The notes beneath the pieces are model-generated. The model made no database searches, had not been told where the DNA came from, and worked only from the letters and a program-made list of their open reading frames with translations. A DNA stretch of 5,576 nt from DASUUR01 sp036373975 (GTDB lineage: Bacteria > Patescibacteriota > Saccharimonadia > Saccharimonadales > Saccharimonadaceae): the NCBI GenBank assembly GCA_036373975.1, contig DASUUR010000042.1, positions 1-5,576 of the forward strand, in the 5' to 3' direction. Positions 1 through 5,149 of the stretch are shown here, piece after piece. Positions within the stretch are counted from its first letter, which is position 1. Each line of letters starts with the position of its first letter. The translations under genes and the position numbers were made by a program.

Positions 1-76
1 CGGGTTTTCTGATTTTGCAGTATTTGGAGTAGAATATGAGTAGTAAATGTGAATATAGCGGCTAGTAAGAGGAGAT
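1..76 (+). promoter_or_regulatory. Leader upstream of the desulfurase-trmD operon
   Basis: This short AT-rich stretch holds a possible -10 box (TAGAAT, 30-35) with only a poor -35 (TTCTGA, 7-12) at 17 bases. A reading frame open from the window edge ends at the TAG at 41-43 and could be the last 13 codons of an upstream gene. A nine-codon open frame (36-65) starts 6 bases after a GGAG. A purine-rich AAGAGGAG (67-74) lies unusually close, 2 bases, to the ATG at 77. None of these except the ribosome site is well supported. Confidence 0.3.
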
Positions 77-1465
77 ATGCCAGAGTTTCAGCCGCACTTT
101 TCAATCGAGTCAATTCGGCAGCAGACAATTGGGCTTGAGGGCCGCCCGGTTGCGCTAGATAATGCCGCAACCACGCTGACTATTGAGCCAGTCCGCGACA
201 CAGTTAATGAGCTACTCGATGTCTATGGCTCGGTACACCGTGGCGCTGGTGAAAATGCGCGCGTCTCTACCGAAGCATACGAACGCTCCCGCGAAATTGT
301 AGGTGAATTTGTGGGAGCAAATGAGGTGACCGACACAGTGGTATTCACAAAGAACACCACTGAAGCCATTAACATACTCGCTGGGGCACTTAACCTCGAA
401 GAGGGCGATGTGGTACTGCGCTCGGTGCTTGACCACCATAGCAACGATCTCCCCTGGCGCTCCACGCTGGCACAGGTGCACCATATCGAGGTAGACACAC
501 AAGGACGCCTTGATATTGGGCATCTTGACGAATTATTGCAGCGATTTGCTGGTAAGGTAAAGCTGGTAACTGTATCGGGTGGTTCAAATGTCACGGGCCA
601 CATGCCCGACATTAGCTTGATTTCGCAAATGTCTCATGAAGCCGGTGCTTTAATCGCGGTGGACTGTGCGCAATTAGCGCCACACCGGGCTATAGATATG
701 CAGGCCGATGATCTTGATTTCATCGCTCTGTCGGGTCATAAGCTGTATGCGCCGTTTGGCGGTGGTGCACTGGTGGGCAAGAAGCAATACCTTGCTGGTG
801 CGACGCCTCCAATGACCGGTGGTGGCACTATAAAGGTGGTGACCGATGAAACCGTGCGTTGGGCTGAACTGCCCGACAGATTTGAAGCAGGTACGCCGAA
901 TGCCATGGGAGCGGTCGCGATGGCGGCAGCCATGCGTATTATGGAAAGTATAGGCATGGAAAATATTGCTGCACACGAAGCCGCACTTACGCGTTATGCA
1001 CTCGGTAAACTTGCTACGATCGAAGGCCTTAAGGTGTATGGCGATAGCAATCCCGACACCGCAGCAAGCCGCTTGGGTGTTATTCCGTTTAATCTTGAAG
1101 GCATTTCACATCAGCTAGTCGCGGCCGAGTTGGGCCACAAGCATAATGTAAGCGTACGCAACGGCTGCTTCTGTGCTCATCCATACGTAACAAGGTTGCT
1201 CCAGGTATCTTCGCAGGAATTTACCGATACAGTGGCCGCGCTCGAAGCGGGTGACAAGCGGGACGTCCCAGGTATGGTGCGCATGAGCTTTGGCATGTAT
1301 AGCAACTACCAGGACATCGATGCCCTTGTTGCTGGCTTGCGAGCTATCCACGACGATGGCATACGGCTTGACGACTATACACAAGATAGGGCGAGTGGTG
1401 AGTATGTTCTAAAGAGCAACGCAGCAGTGCAAGAGTCGCTACTACCAAAACTCCTGCGCAGATAG
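77..1465 (+). CDS. SufS-like cysteine desulfurase / class V aminotransferase
   Basis: This 462-residue PLP-dependent fold-type I enzyme most likely takes sulfur from L-cysteine, giving alanine and a protein persulfide for Fe-S clusters or thiolated tRNA, in the cytoplasm. Visible landmarks are the N-terminal LDNAATT (27-33), His120-His121 in a DHHSN motif like the SufS EHHAN, Asp196 in AVDCAQ (PLP ring contact), the PLP lysine Lys222 in SGHK, RFEAGTPN (268-275), and the active-site loop RNGCFCAHP (361-369). Cys366 aligns with the SufS catalytic cysteine (RxGxxCAxP), and a second cysteine, Cys364, replaces the usual His. The protein is longer than typical SufS (about 406), partly through a roughly 30-residue C-terminal tail. 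The ATG is preceded by AAGAGGAG at short spacing. No Suf or Isc scaffold gene is in view, so the true substrate and acceptor are open. A related non-desulfurase class V enzyme is possible. Confidence 0.85.
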   Translation: MPEFQPHFSIESIRQQTIGLEGRPVALDNAATTLTIEPVRDTVNELLDVYGSVHRGAGENARVSTEAYERSREIVGEFVGANEVTDTVVFTKNTTEAINILAGALNLEEGDVVLRSVLDHHSNDLPWRSTLAQVHHIEVDTQGRLDIGHLDELLQRFAGKVKLVTVSGGSNVTGHMPDISLISQMSHEAGALIAVDCAQLAPHRAIDMQADDLDFIALSGHKLYAPFGGGALVGKKQYLAGATPPMTGGGTIKVVTDETVRWAELPDRFEAGTPNAMGAVAMAAAMRIMESIGMENIAAHEAALTRYALGKLATIEGLKVYGDSNPDTAASRLGVIPFNLEGISHQLVAAELGHKHNVSVRNGCFCAHPYVTRLLQVSSQEFTDTVAALEAGDKRDVPGMVRMSFGMYSNYQDIDALVAGLRAIHDDGIRLDDYTQDRASGEYVLKSNAAVQESLLPKLLRR

Positions 1466-1469
1466 TATT

Positions 1470-2144
1470 ATGAAAGCTATGCAATCACCTGTGCGTCGTA
1501 TTCAAGTAATCACACTATTTCCCGAAATGTTTACGGGTGTATTTGGGGCGAGCATGATGTGGAAAGCGCAAGATCAAGCAATTGTGGAGCTTTCAACTAT
1601 TGATCTTAGGCAATTTGGAATTGGCCCGCGACGCCAAGTAGACGACACCCCTTATGGCGGTGGTGATGGGATGCTCTTAAAGCCGGAGCCGTTGTTCGCA
1701 GCGGTCGCAGCTGCTAAGCAGAACGATCCGTCGGCAAAAGTATTACTTATGACACCGCGGGGTGTGCGATGGAGCCAAGCGTTGGCCGTTGAACATGCCC
1801 GTGCGACCGAAGGATATATTTTTATATGCGGTCGGTATGAAGGGTATGATGAGCGAATTACGACTGTTGTTGATGGCGAATATTCGGTGGGCGATTATGT
1901 ACTTACTGGCGGTGAGCTACCGGCCATGACTATAATTGATAGCATTGTACGGCTTATCCCTGGGGTGCTTGGTGGCGAAACAAGCGCCGAGATTGAGAGC
2001 TTTAGCGATGGCCAAACACTTGAGTTCCCCCAGTATACTCGACCCGCCGAATACAACGGCATGGCGGTACCAGAGGTGCTTTTAAGTGGTAATCATGCGG
2101 AAATTGCTAAGTGGCGCCAGGCGTCATCGCGAAAAGTTACATAA
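1470..2144 (+). CDS. trmD: tRNA (guanine-N1-)-methyltransferase TrmD
   Basis: TrmD uses S-adenosylmethionine to methylate N1 of G37, next to the anticodon, which prevents +1 frameshifting. It works as a trefoil-knot (SPOUT) dimer in the cytoplasm. The family signature is nearly complete: TLFPEMF (15-21), DDTPYGGGDGM (58-68), CGRYEGYDER (120-129), SVGDYVLTGGELPA (139-152), catalytic-type Arg161 in IVRLIPGVLG, EFPQYTRP (185-192) and VLLSGNHAEI (203-212). Two oddities stand out. By spacing from Arg161 (E. coli Arg154 to Asp169, 15 residues), the general-base Asp is Glu176 here. The protein also stops at 224 residues, soon after the W-R pair, without the usual RT..RRP tail (E. coli is 255). The gene begins 4 bases after the desulfurase stop without a clear SD, suggesting translational coupling. 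Starts at 1479 (ATG) or 1491 (GTG) are also possible. rplS, rimM and rpsP, frequent partners, are absent here. Confidence 0.96.
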   Translation: MKAMQSPVRRIQVITLFPEMFTGVFGASMMWKAQDQAIVELSTIDLRQFGIGPRRQVDDTPYGGGDGMLLKPEPLFAAVAAAKQNDPSAKVLLMTPRGVRWSQALAVEHARATEGYIFICGRYEGYDERITTVVDGEYSVGDYVLTGGELPAMTIIDSIVRLIPGVLGGETSAEIESFSDGQTLEFPQYTRPAEYNGMAVPEVLLSGNHAEIAKWRQASSRKVT

Positions 2145-2152
2145 AGCAAAAA

Positions 2153-2172
2153 CCTCAGATAACTGAGGCTTC
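2153..2172 (+). terminator. Short hairpin after trmD
   Basis: A perfect 6-bp stem CCTCAG/CTGAGG (2153-2158 with 2163-2168) closes an ATAA loop 8 bases after the trmD stop. It is preceded by a run of A (2148-2152) but followed only by CTTCACTTGTTG, so the U-tract is poor. It is probably a modest intrinsic terminator at the end of the desulfurase-trmD operon. It may leak into the sodN region. Confidence 0.5.
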
Positions 2173-2312
2173 ACTTGTTGTGGTGGAGGGTCGTAGAGCG
2201 AGCTGCACTATATTTTTTGTAAAAATGTTTGTTTATTGCATTCGCTTAACAATAATCTTACCGTATATGCAAGTATAGCTCAAGCATTTTGACGAAAATA
2301 CAACACTGCTTT
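2173..2312. other. Intergenic DNA upstream of sodN promoter
   Basis: No convincing gene or RNA is visible here. The left part (2175-2205) is GC-rich and the rest is AT-rich, including a T-run at 2213-2218. One copy of a 9-base direct repeat GCAAGTATA lies at 2269-2277; the other (2331-2339) overlaps the sodN -10 box. TTGCAT (2236-2241) and ATGCAA (2267-2272) are inverted but 25 bases apart. A metal- or redox-responsive operator could sit here, but none matches a box I can name. Confidence 0.35.
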
Positions 2313-2341
2313 TTGAAGCGACAGCATTGAGCAAGTATACT
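2313..2341 (+). promoter_or_regulatory. Sigma70-type promoter for sodN
   Basis: The -35 is TTGAAG (2313-2318) and the -10 is TATACT (2336-2341), separated by exactly 17 bases. Transcription would start near 2348, leaving a leader of about 25 bases that contains the AAGGAG site. The -10 is overlapped by a GCAAGTATA repeat copy, so a repressor reading that repeat would block it. The prediction rests on consensus matching only. Confidence 0.6.
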
Positions 2342-2359
2342 ATAGATATAAGTACCAAA

Positions 2360-2365
2360 AAGGAG
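2360..2365 (+). promoter_or_regulatory. Ribosome binding site fixing the sodN start
   Basis: AAGGAG stands 6 bases ahead of the ATG at 2372, an ideal arrangement. The same frame is open further upstream to a TTG at 2327, but that start would place this site inside the coding region, would begin ahead of the promoter's -10 box, and would add residues unlike any Ni-SOD. The 2372 start is therefore preferred. Confidence 0.85.
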
Positions 2366-2371
2366 AATTCT

Positions 2372-2761
2372 ATGCTAAAAACTGTTGCTGCACACTGTGA
2401 CTTACCCTGTGGTATCTACGAAACCGATACAATGACACACGCTGCTGCCACAGTTAAGCGTATGGTTGAGAAGATTCTTGCTTTGGGTGAGCTCGATTCT
2501 ATTGAAAAACACAATACTTTTGTTCGCGCCGTACAAATCAAGGAGCGCCACGGACAACTCGTAAAAGACCAGCTTTACACCCTGTGGAGTGACTATTTCA
2601 AGCCTGAGCACCTTGAGCGTTTCCCTGACTTGCACACAACGATTTGGGAGGCTGCAAAACAAGCGAGTAAGGCAAAGCAGTCAGTAAGCCTCGAAGAAGC
2701 CGATGCTCTTGTTGAGTCCGTTCATAACGTAGCGCATATATTTGCCGATTCTCAGAAATAA
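2372..2761 (+). CDS. sodN: Nickel superoxide dismutase precursor (SodN)
   Basis: Ni-SOD converts superoxide to oxygen and hydrogen peroxide, as a hexamer of four-helix bundles, each with an N-terminal nickel hook. The 129-residue precursor reads MLKTVAA and then HCDLPCGIY, the diagnostic hook: His8, Cys9 and Cys13 become His1, Cys2 and Cys6 of the mature enzyme, and Tyr16 becomes the gating Tyr9. The LWSDYFKP segment (71-78) with PDLH (85-88) is the other family hallmark. Mature length would be 122, close to the 117 of the Streptomyces enzyme. The propeptide is only seven residues and is not a secretion signal, so the enzyme should be cytoplasmic after proteolysis exposes His1. The maturation protease follows one base after the stop. 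Expression is likely driven by the promoter at 2313-2341. Nickel control, known for sodN in Streptomyces, cannot be read from this sequence. Confidence 0.96.
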   Translation: MLKTVAAHCDLPCGIYETDTMTHAAATVKRMVEKILALGELDSIEKHNTFVRAVQIKERHGQLVKDQLYTLWSDYFKPEHLERFPDLHTTIWEAAKQASKAKQSVSLEEADALVESVHNVAHIFADSQK

Positions 2762-2762
2762 T

Positions 2763-3473
2763 ATGAACATTTTTCTTCGTCGGGTTAAGGGGCGCAGTAT
2801 GATACCGGCATACTTGCCTGGTGCAATTGTATTGGCGCATCGTCGCCAGGCAAAAAGTGGCGAAGTGGTAGTGGCAAGGCAAGCCGGACGTGAAGTATTA
2901 AAACGAGTCGAAAGTGTTAAAGGTAACACGGTCTATTTGGTCGGGGATAATCGCCTCGAGAGTACTGATAGTCGTGAACATGGGCCAGTAAAAAAGGCCG
3001 ATGTCATGGGGGTGGTTATTGCACAGTTGCCTGGTGCGGAACGCCGCGCAGTGCCCCTACGTTCTCGTATATTCCAGATGTCGGTTCTGTATGCGGCGTT
3101 ACTGAGCACTATGGCTGTGGCGCAGCTGGTGAGTTTTGAGGATTTTATTACTCTATTACAGCGGTATACGTTTAATGGTAAAGAAACGGCCCAACTCGTG
3201 GCTAGCTTGGTAGTTACCGCGGAGGTGCTGGCGATACCGGCTTTACTGAATATGGCGCTCAGCAGACTATTCAGGCGACTAAGCTTGGGCTTGGCTGGGG
3301 TGGTGGCGCTTTTTTGGCTTATTATCGCGGCAGTATTCGCAGGGTCTCACCCGATTGGGCTGTTTGGAGAATTCCTGGTAGTAGATGGCCGTATCGAGAT
3401 ACTTTTTGCTGCACTACTTGCTAGCTTGGCCTTTTTTGCGCTCTTTGGCGGGCGATTTACGCGCAAGCGCTGA
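2763..3473 (+). CDS. sodX: SodX-type Ni-SOD maturation peptidase fused to a four-helix membrane domain
   Basis: The first roughly 100 residues form an S26 signal-peptidase-like Ser/Lys protease: nucleophile Ser12 in GRSMIP, general-base Lys47 in REVLKRV, and the box GDNRLESTDSR (61-71). With sodN directly upstream, it is almost certainly the protease that trims the Ni-SOD propeptide. SodX proteins are normally about 90-140 residues. This one has 236, the rest being four hydrophobic helices (about 105-122, 143-165, 174-193, 213-230) with a basic RFTRKR tail. The pattern FEDFITLLQRY, then a helix with Glu154, then a third helix, resembles DoxX/MauE membrane proteins; this identification is tentative. 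An even helix number and the basic tail suggest that both ends, including the protease, face the cytoplasm, where the SOD precursor is made. The ATG at 2763 lies one base after the sodN TAA and has no SD, implying coupled translation. An in-frame TTG at 2742 is the less likely start. Confidence 0.88.
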   Translation: MNIFLRRVKGRSMIPAYLPGAIVLAHRRQAKSGEVVVARQAGREVLKRVESVKGNTVYLVGDNRLESTDSREHGPVKKADVMGVVIAQLPGAERRAVPLRSRIFQMSVLYAALLSTMAVAQLVSFEDFITLLQRYTFNGKETAQLVASLVVTAEVLAIPALLNMALSRLFRRLSLGLAGVVALFWLIIAAVFAGSHPIGLFGEFLVVDGRIEILFAALLASLAFFALFGGRFTRKR

Positions 3474-3476
3474 TTG

Positions 3477-3505
3477 TTGTATTGCGCTCGCTGCTCGTAT
3501 ATACT
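3477..3505 (+). promoter_or_regulatory. Candidate promoter for the phosphatase gene
   Basis: A good -10 box TATACT (3500-3505), identical to that of sodN, is preceded at 17 bases by a weak -35 TTGTAT (3477-3482). The predicted start near 3512 would give a 30-base leader containing AGGGAG. It lies immediately after the sodX stop, so the phosphatase may be transcribed separately from the SOD pair. Confidence 0.45.
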
Positions 3506-3530
3506 ACCCCAGTACCCAATCCGAGAGAAC

Positions 3531-3536
3531 AGGGAG
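3531..3536 (+). promoter_or_regulatory. Ribosome binding site fixing the phosphatase start
   Basis: AGGGAG lies 5 bases before the ATG at 3542. It decides against the in-frame TTG at 3482, whose extension would add 20 residues with no counterpart in the family and would run across the candidate -10 box. Confidence 0.75.
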
Positions 3537-3541
3537 TTGTC

Positions 3542-4381
3542 ATGAAGGTCTTTGGCACGAACACCGACGAGCTTCGCTTTGCCGAAGAGCTGGCGCGTGA
3601 CGAGGGCGACTACATGCACGAGGTGTTCCATGGCCCCAAGATGCTGGTTGTGCGCCGCAAACCAGAGGGCGACGTGACCGATGTTGACGAGACGGTGAGC
3701 GACAATGTTGTCGCGGCCTACAAGCATCGCGGCATCAACGTGGCCAGTGAGGAGAAGGGCGGTACCGCTACCTACGGCGATCGCGACATCGTGATCATCG
3801 ACCCCACCGACGGCACCCGGAACATGATCAACGGGCAAAAGCTGAGCCCGCGAATCTCGCTGGCGATGTTCGCGCTGGCGGTCAAGCGTCGGGAAGTGGA
3901 GGTTGCGGTTGCGTATGCCCCGCTGCTCCCCACGAAGGTCATGTACACGGCTGTCAAGGGTCAGGGGGCTTTCCGCGAGAAGGCTGGCTTTAGGCGGCGG
4001 CTGCGTATTGATGACCACCCCACTACTGGAGTGGTGCTCATGTCGGACACGGAGCCCCAGATCACTGCTCGTCTGCAGGCTGCTGGATTCGAGACGGTGA
4101 TCCTGGATGGCGCAGTCTTCAAGGCGTGTTGTCTCATCGACCCTGAGCTGCTCGAGCTGTACAGACCTGGTGAGCTTGGCTCTCGGCAGATCGTGGGCTT
4201 CGTCTCGAAGAACGCCTACACGCACGATTTCGCGGCAACGGCGCTGCTCGGCGCCGAGGCCGGTTGCGTCGTTAGCTCGCCGACAGGCGGCAGCCTGGTC
4301 TTCAAGCCGGGCAAGCAGGGCTGTGTGATGTCCAACAACCCGGTCGTCCACCGCAAGCTGTTGCAGGCCGTGCGCGGCTGA
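3542..4381 (+). CDS. Inositol monophosphatase family protein (SuhB/CysQ/HisN-like)
   Basis: This 279-residue Mg2+-dependent, Li+-sensitive-type sugar/nucleotide phosphatase has the family's metal-binding set: VTDVDE (45-50), SEE (69-71, Glu70), IDPTDGT (86-92, with Asp87 and Asp90) and HDFAA (228-232, with Asp229, equivalent to WDxAA). KGQGAF (139-144) matches the family's G-x-GA turn. Substrates in the family include inositol-1-phosphate, 3'-phosphoadenosine 5'-phosphate, fructose-1,6-bisphosphate and histidinol phosphate. The motifs do not separate these. WD is replaced by HD and DPIDGT by DPTDGT. Third-position GC is about 80% in the first 40 codons against about 40% in sodN, so the gene was probably acquired from a GC-rich donor or is highly adapted. 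It has its own candidate promoter and a strong terminator, so it looks like a self-contained unit unrelated to the SOD pair. Confidence 0.88.
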   Translation: MKVFGTNTDELRFAEELARDEGDYMHEVFHGPKMLVVRRKPEGDVTDVDETVSDNVVAAYKHRGINVASEEKGGTATYGDRDIVIIDPTDGTRNMINGQKLSPRISLAMFALAVKRREVEVAVAYAPLLPTKVMYTAVKGQGAFREKAGFRRRLRIDDHPTTGVVLMSDTEPQITARLQAAGFETVILDGAVFKACCLIDPELLELYRPGELGSRQIVGFVSKNAYTHDFAATALLGAEAGCVVSSPTGGSLVFKPGKQGCVMSNNPVVHRKLLQAVRG

Positions 4382-4384
4382 TTC

Positions 4385-4420
4385 CTGCCTGCGTCCCACT
4401 CTGGGGCGCAGGCAGCTTTA
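4385..4420 (+). terminator. Strong intrinsic terminator of the phosphatase gene
   Basis: A 14-bp stem (4385-4398 with 4402-4415) with a CTC loop contains one T-G wobble and no bulge. It starts 4 bases after the TGA stop and is followed by CTTTATATT. Very stable and GC-rich, matching the composition of the gene it follows rather than the AT-richer neighbours. Confidence 0.9.
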
Positions 4421-4460
4421 TATTAAACGAGCCGACGCCACGTCATTGTGGTGTCGGCTC
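4421..4460 (-). terminator. Minus-strand terminator of the convergent gene
   Basis: A 13-bp stem (4429-4441 with 4448-4460, one G-T wobble) and a six-base loop begin 9 bases past the minus-strand stop. Read on the minus strand, the stem is followed by GTTTAATAT, a usable U-rich tail. It stands back to back with the plus-strand terminator, so each convergent transcript is stopped before entering the other gene. Confidence 0.75.
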
Positions 4461-4469
4461 ACGCCTCAG

Positions 4470-4859
4470 CTAGGACAGCGGACCAACCTTGGCCCGTCGA
4501 TCATCCTGAATAATCGGGAGAAGTTTCTCCAGCTCGGCCCCCATGACGTAGACGTCGCCCTTGGCCATGGCACCGCTCAGGAGGCTGCCAGTATTTGACT
4601 TGAAATACTTGGTTGCGGCCATCCAGTAGGCGACAAAGTCTGCTTTAGTGTAGCCCTCCATCAGCCGAAGGGTCGGGCTTTTAGCCGGCGGCGGGGCGTA
4701 CCTGCCAACGACAGAGTCTTCTCTTAGAAGGTTTGCGCACTTGAAGCGCTCGATTCCGCCATTGTCCTTCTCTTTCTCGCCGATCACCACCAAGCTGTGG
4801 CCATTGGCAAACTGAAACTCAAGGGACAGATCATGAGCTATATGCCCAGTTATTCTCAT
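4470..4859 (-). CDS. Hypothetical protein, 129 residues
   Basis: I do not recognise this protein. From the ATG at 4859, which has GGAG (4865-4868) 5 bases ahead of it, it encodes 129 residues with no signal peptide or membrane segment. The N-terminal half alternates short hydrophobic stretches (LSLEFQF, HSLVVIG) with a charged EKEKDNGG loop, suggesting a small beta domain. It contains one Cys (41) and a proline cluster PPPAKSP (57-62). The C-terminal half looks helical (ADFVAYWMAATKYF; GAELEKLLPII). The frame runs on upstream to a TTG at 4952, but that extension would cover the tRNA promoter and has no SD. Third-position GC is about 62% in the first 40 codons, between the phosphatase and the AT-richer genes. 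A dedicated terminator and SD support a real gene. A weak TAGAAT (4897-4892, minus strand) could be its -10. Confidence 0.65.
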   Translation of the reverse strand: MRITGHIAHDLSLEFQFANGHSLVVIGEKEKDNGGIERFKCANLLREDSVVGRYAPPPAKSPTLRLMEGYTKADFVAYWMAATKYFKSNTGSLLSGAMAKGDVYVMGAELEKLLPIIQDDRRAKVGPLS

Positions 4860-4924
4860 TGCTACTCCATGCGCCTCGGACAGTCTTATGCATTCTATAG
4901 TATTTACGGGTTCTAAGCCAGCCC

Positions 4925-4953
4925 TTGAGTACCAGGGGAGAAAATGATACAAT
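4925..4953 (+). promoter_or_regulatory. Promoter of tRNA-Gln
   Basis: The -35 TTGAGT (4925-4930) and the -10 TACAAT (4948-4953) are exactly 17 bases apart. A TG at 4945-4946 lies close to the extended -10 position. Transcription would start near 4960, only about 6 bases before the mature tRNA, which is normal for a single-tRNA unit. It is divergent from the hypothetical gene. Confidence 0.7.
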
Positions 4954-4965
4954 TTAACCCATTAC

Positions 4966-5039
4966 TGGGGATTGGCCAAGCGGTAAGGCAACGGGTTCTG
5001 GTCCCGTGATCGGGGGTTCGAATCCCTCATCCCCAGCCA
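4966..5039 (+). tRNA. tRNA-Gln (anticodon CUG)
   Basis: All arms can be folded by eye: acceptor TGGGGAT/ATCCCCA (4966-4972 with 5029-5035), D arm GCC/GGC, anticodon stem ACGGG/CCCGT with loop TTCTGGT and anticodon CTG at 4998-5000, variable loop GATC, T arm GGGGG/CCCTC around TTCGAAT, discriminator G5036 and an encoded CCA (5037-5039). The U1-A72 acceptor end is typical of bacterial tRNA-Gln. CUG reads CAG codons, so a separate UUG isoacceptor is expected elsewhere. Total length is 74. Confidence 0.97.
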
Positions 5040-5057
5040 TGAGATTATTACAGATAT

Positions 5058-5090
5058 AAAAGAGTTCGAACTTCGGGCTCTTTTTATTTT
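5058..5090 (+). terminator. Intrinsic terminator after tRNA-Gln
   Basis: An 11-bp stem (5058-5068 with 5074-5084, two T-G wobbles) and a five-base loop AACTT are followed by TATTTT, with the last four stem bases themselves T. It starts 18 bases after the tRNA CCA end and closes this single-gene transcript. Confidence 0.88.
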
Positions 5091-5106
5091 CACCTCTGTT
5101 AGCACA

Positions 5107-5125
5107 GTTCGAATCCTTCTTCTCC
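5107..5125 (+). repeat. tRNA 3'-half-like fragment (partial repeat of tRNA-Gln)
   Basis: This 19-base stretch begins GTTCGAATCC and matches tRNA-Gln 5016-5034 at 16 of 19 positions, covering T loop, T stem and acceptor strand. No D or anticodon arm and no complementary 5' acceptor strand lie upstream, so it is not a functional tRNA. It may be a remnant of a lost tRNA or of recombination at the tRNA, or chance similarity. Confidence 0.35.
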
Positions 5126-5137
5126 TCCTCTATCTGC

Positions 5138-5143
5138 TATCAT
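5138..5143 (+). promoter_or_regulatory. Possible -10 box for a leaderless kinase transcript
   Basis: TATCAT sits so that transcription would begin about at the A of the ATG at 5150. No purine-rich ribosome site precedes that ATG; the upstream DNA is a pyrimidine tract (5116-5131). No good -35 is present, so this is weak. Confidence 0.3.
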
Positions 5144-5149
5144 TGACTT

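Noticed and set aside
2236..2272. TTGCAT and ATGCAA as an operator palindrome
   Set aside because: The half-sites are 25 bases apart with no symmetry between them, and six-base matches are expected by chance.
2327..2371. Upstream extension of sodN to a TTG start
   Set aside because: It would begin before the promoter's -10 box and lacks an SD, whereas AAGGAG is ideally placed for the ATG at 2372.
3347..4399. A 350-codon open frame on the minus strand opposite the phosphatase
   Set aside because: It is a by-product of the GC-rich codon use of the plus-strand gene: composition is dominated by A, R, H, L and V, it shows no motif or domain, it overlaps the sodX end, and the plus frame has a full set of family motifs.
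4860..4952. N-terminal extension of the minus-strand gene to a TTG at 4952
   Set aside because: It overlaps the tRNA-Gln promoter and has no SD; the ATG at 4859 has GGAG at 5 bases.
5101..5149. A second tRNA gene after tRNA-Gln
   Set aside because: Only T-loop and acceptor-like sequence is present; no D arm, anticodon arm or matching 5' acceptor strand can be folded upstream.
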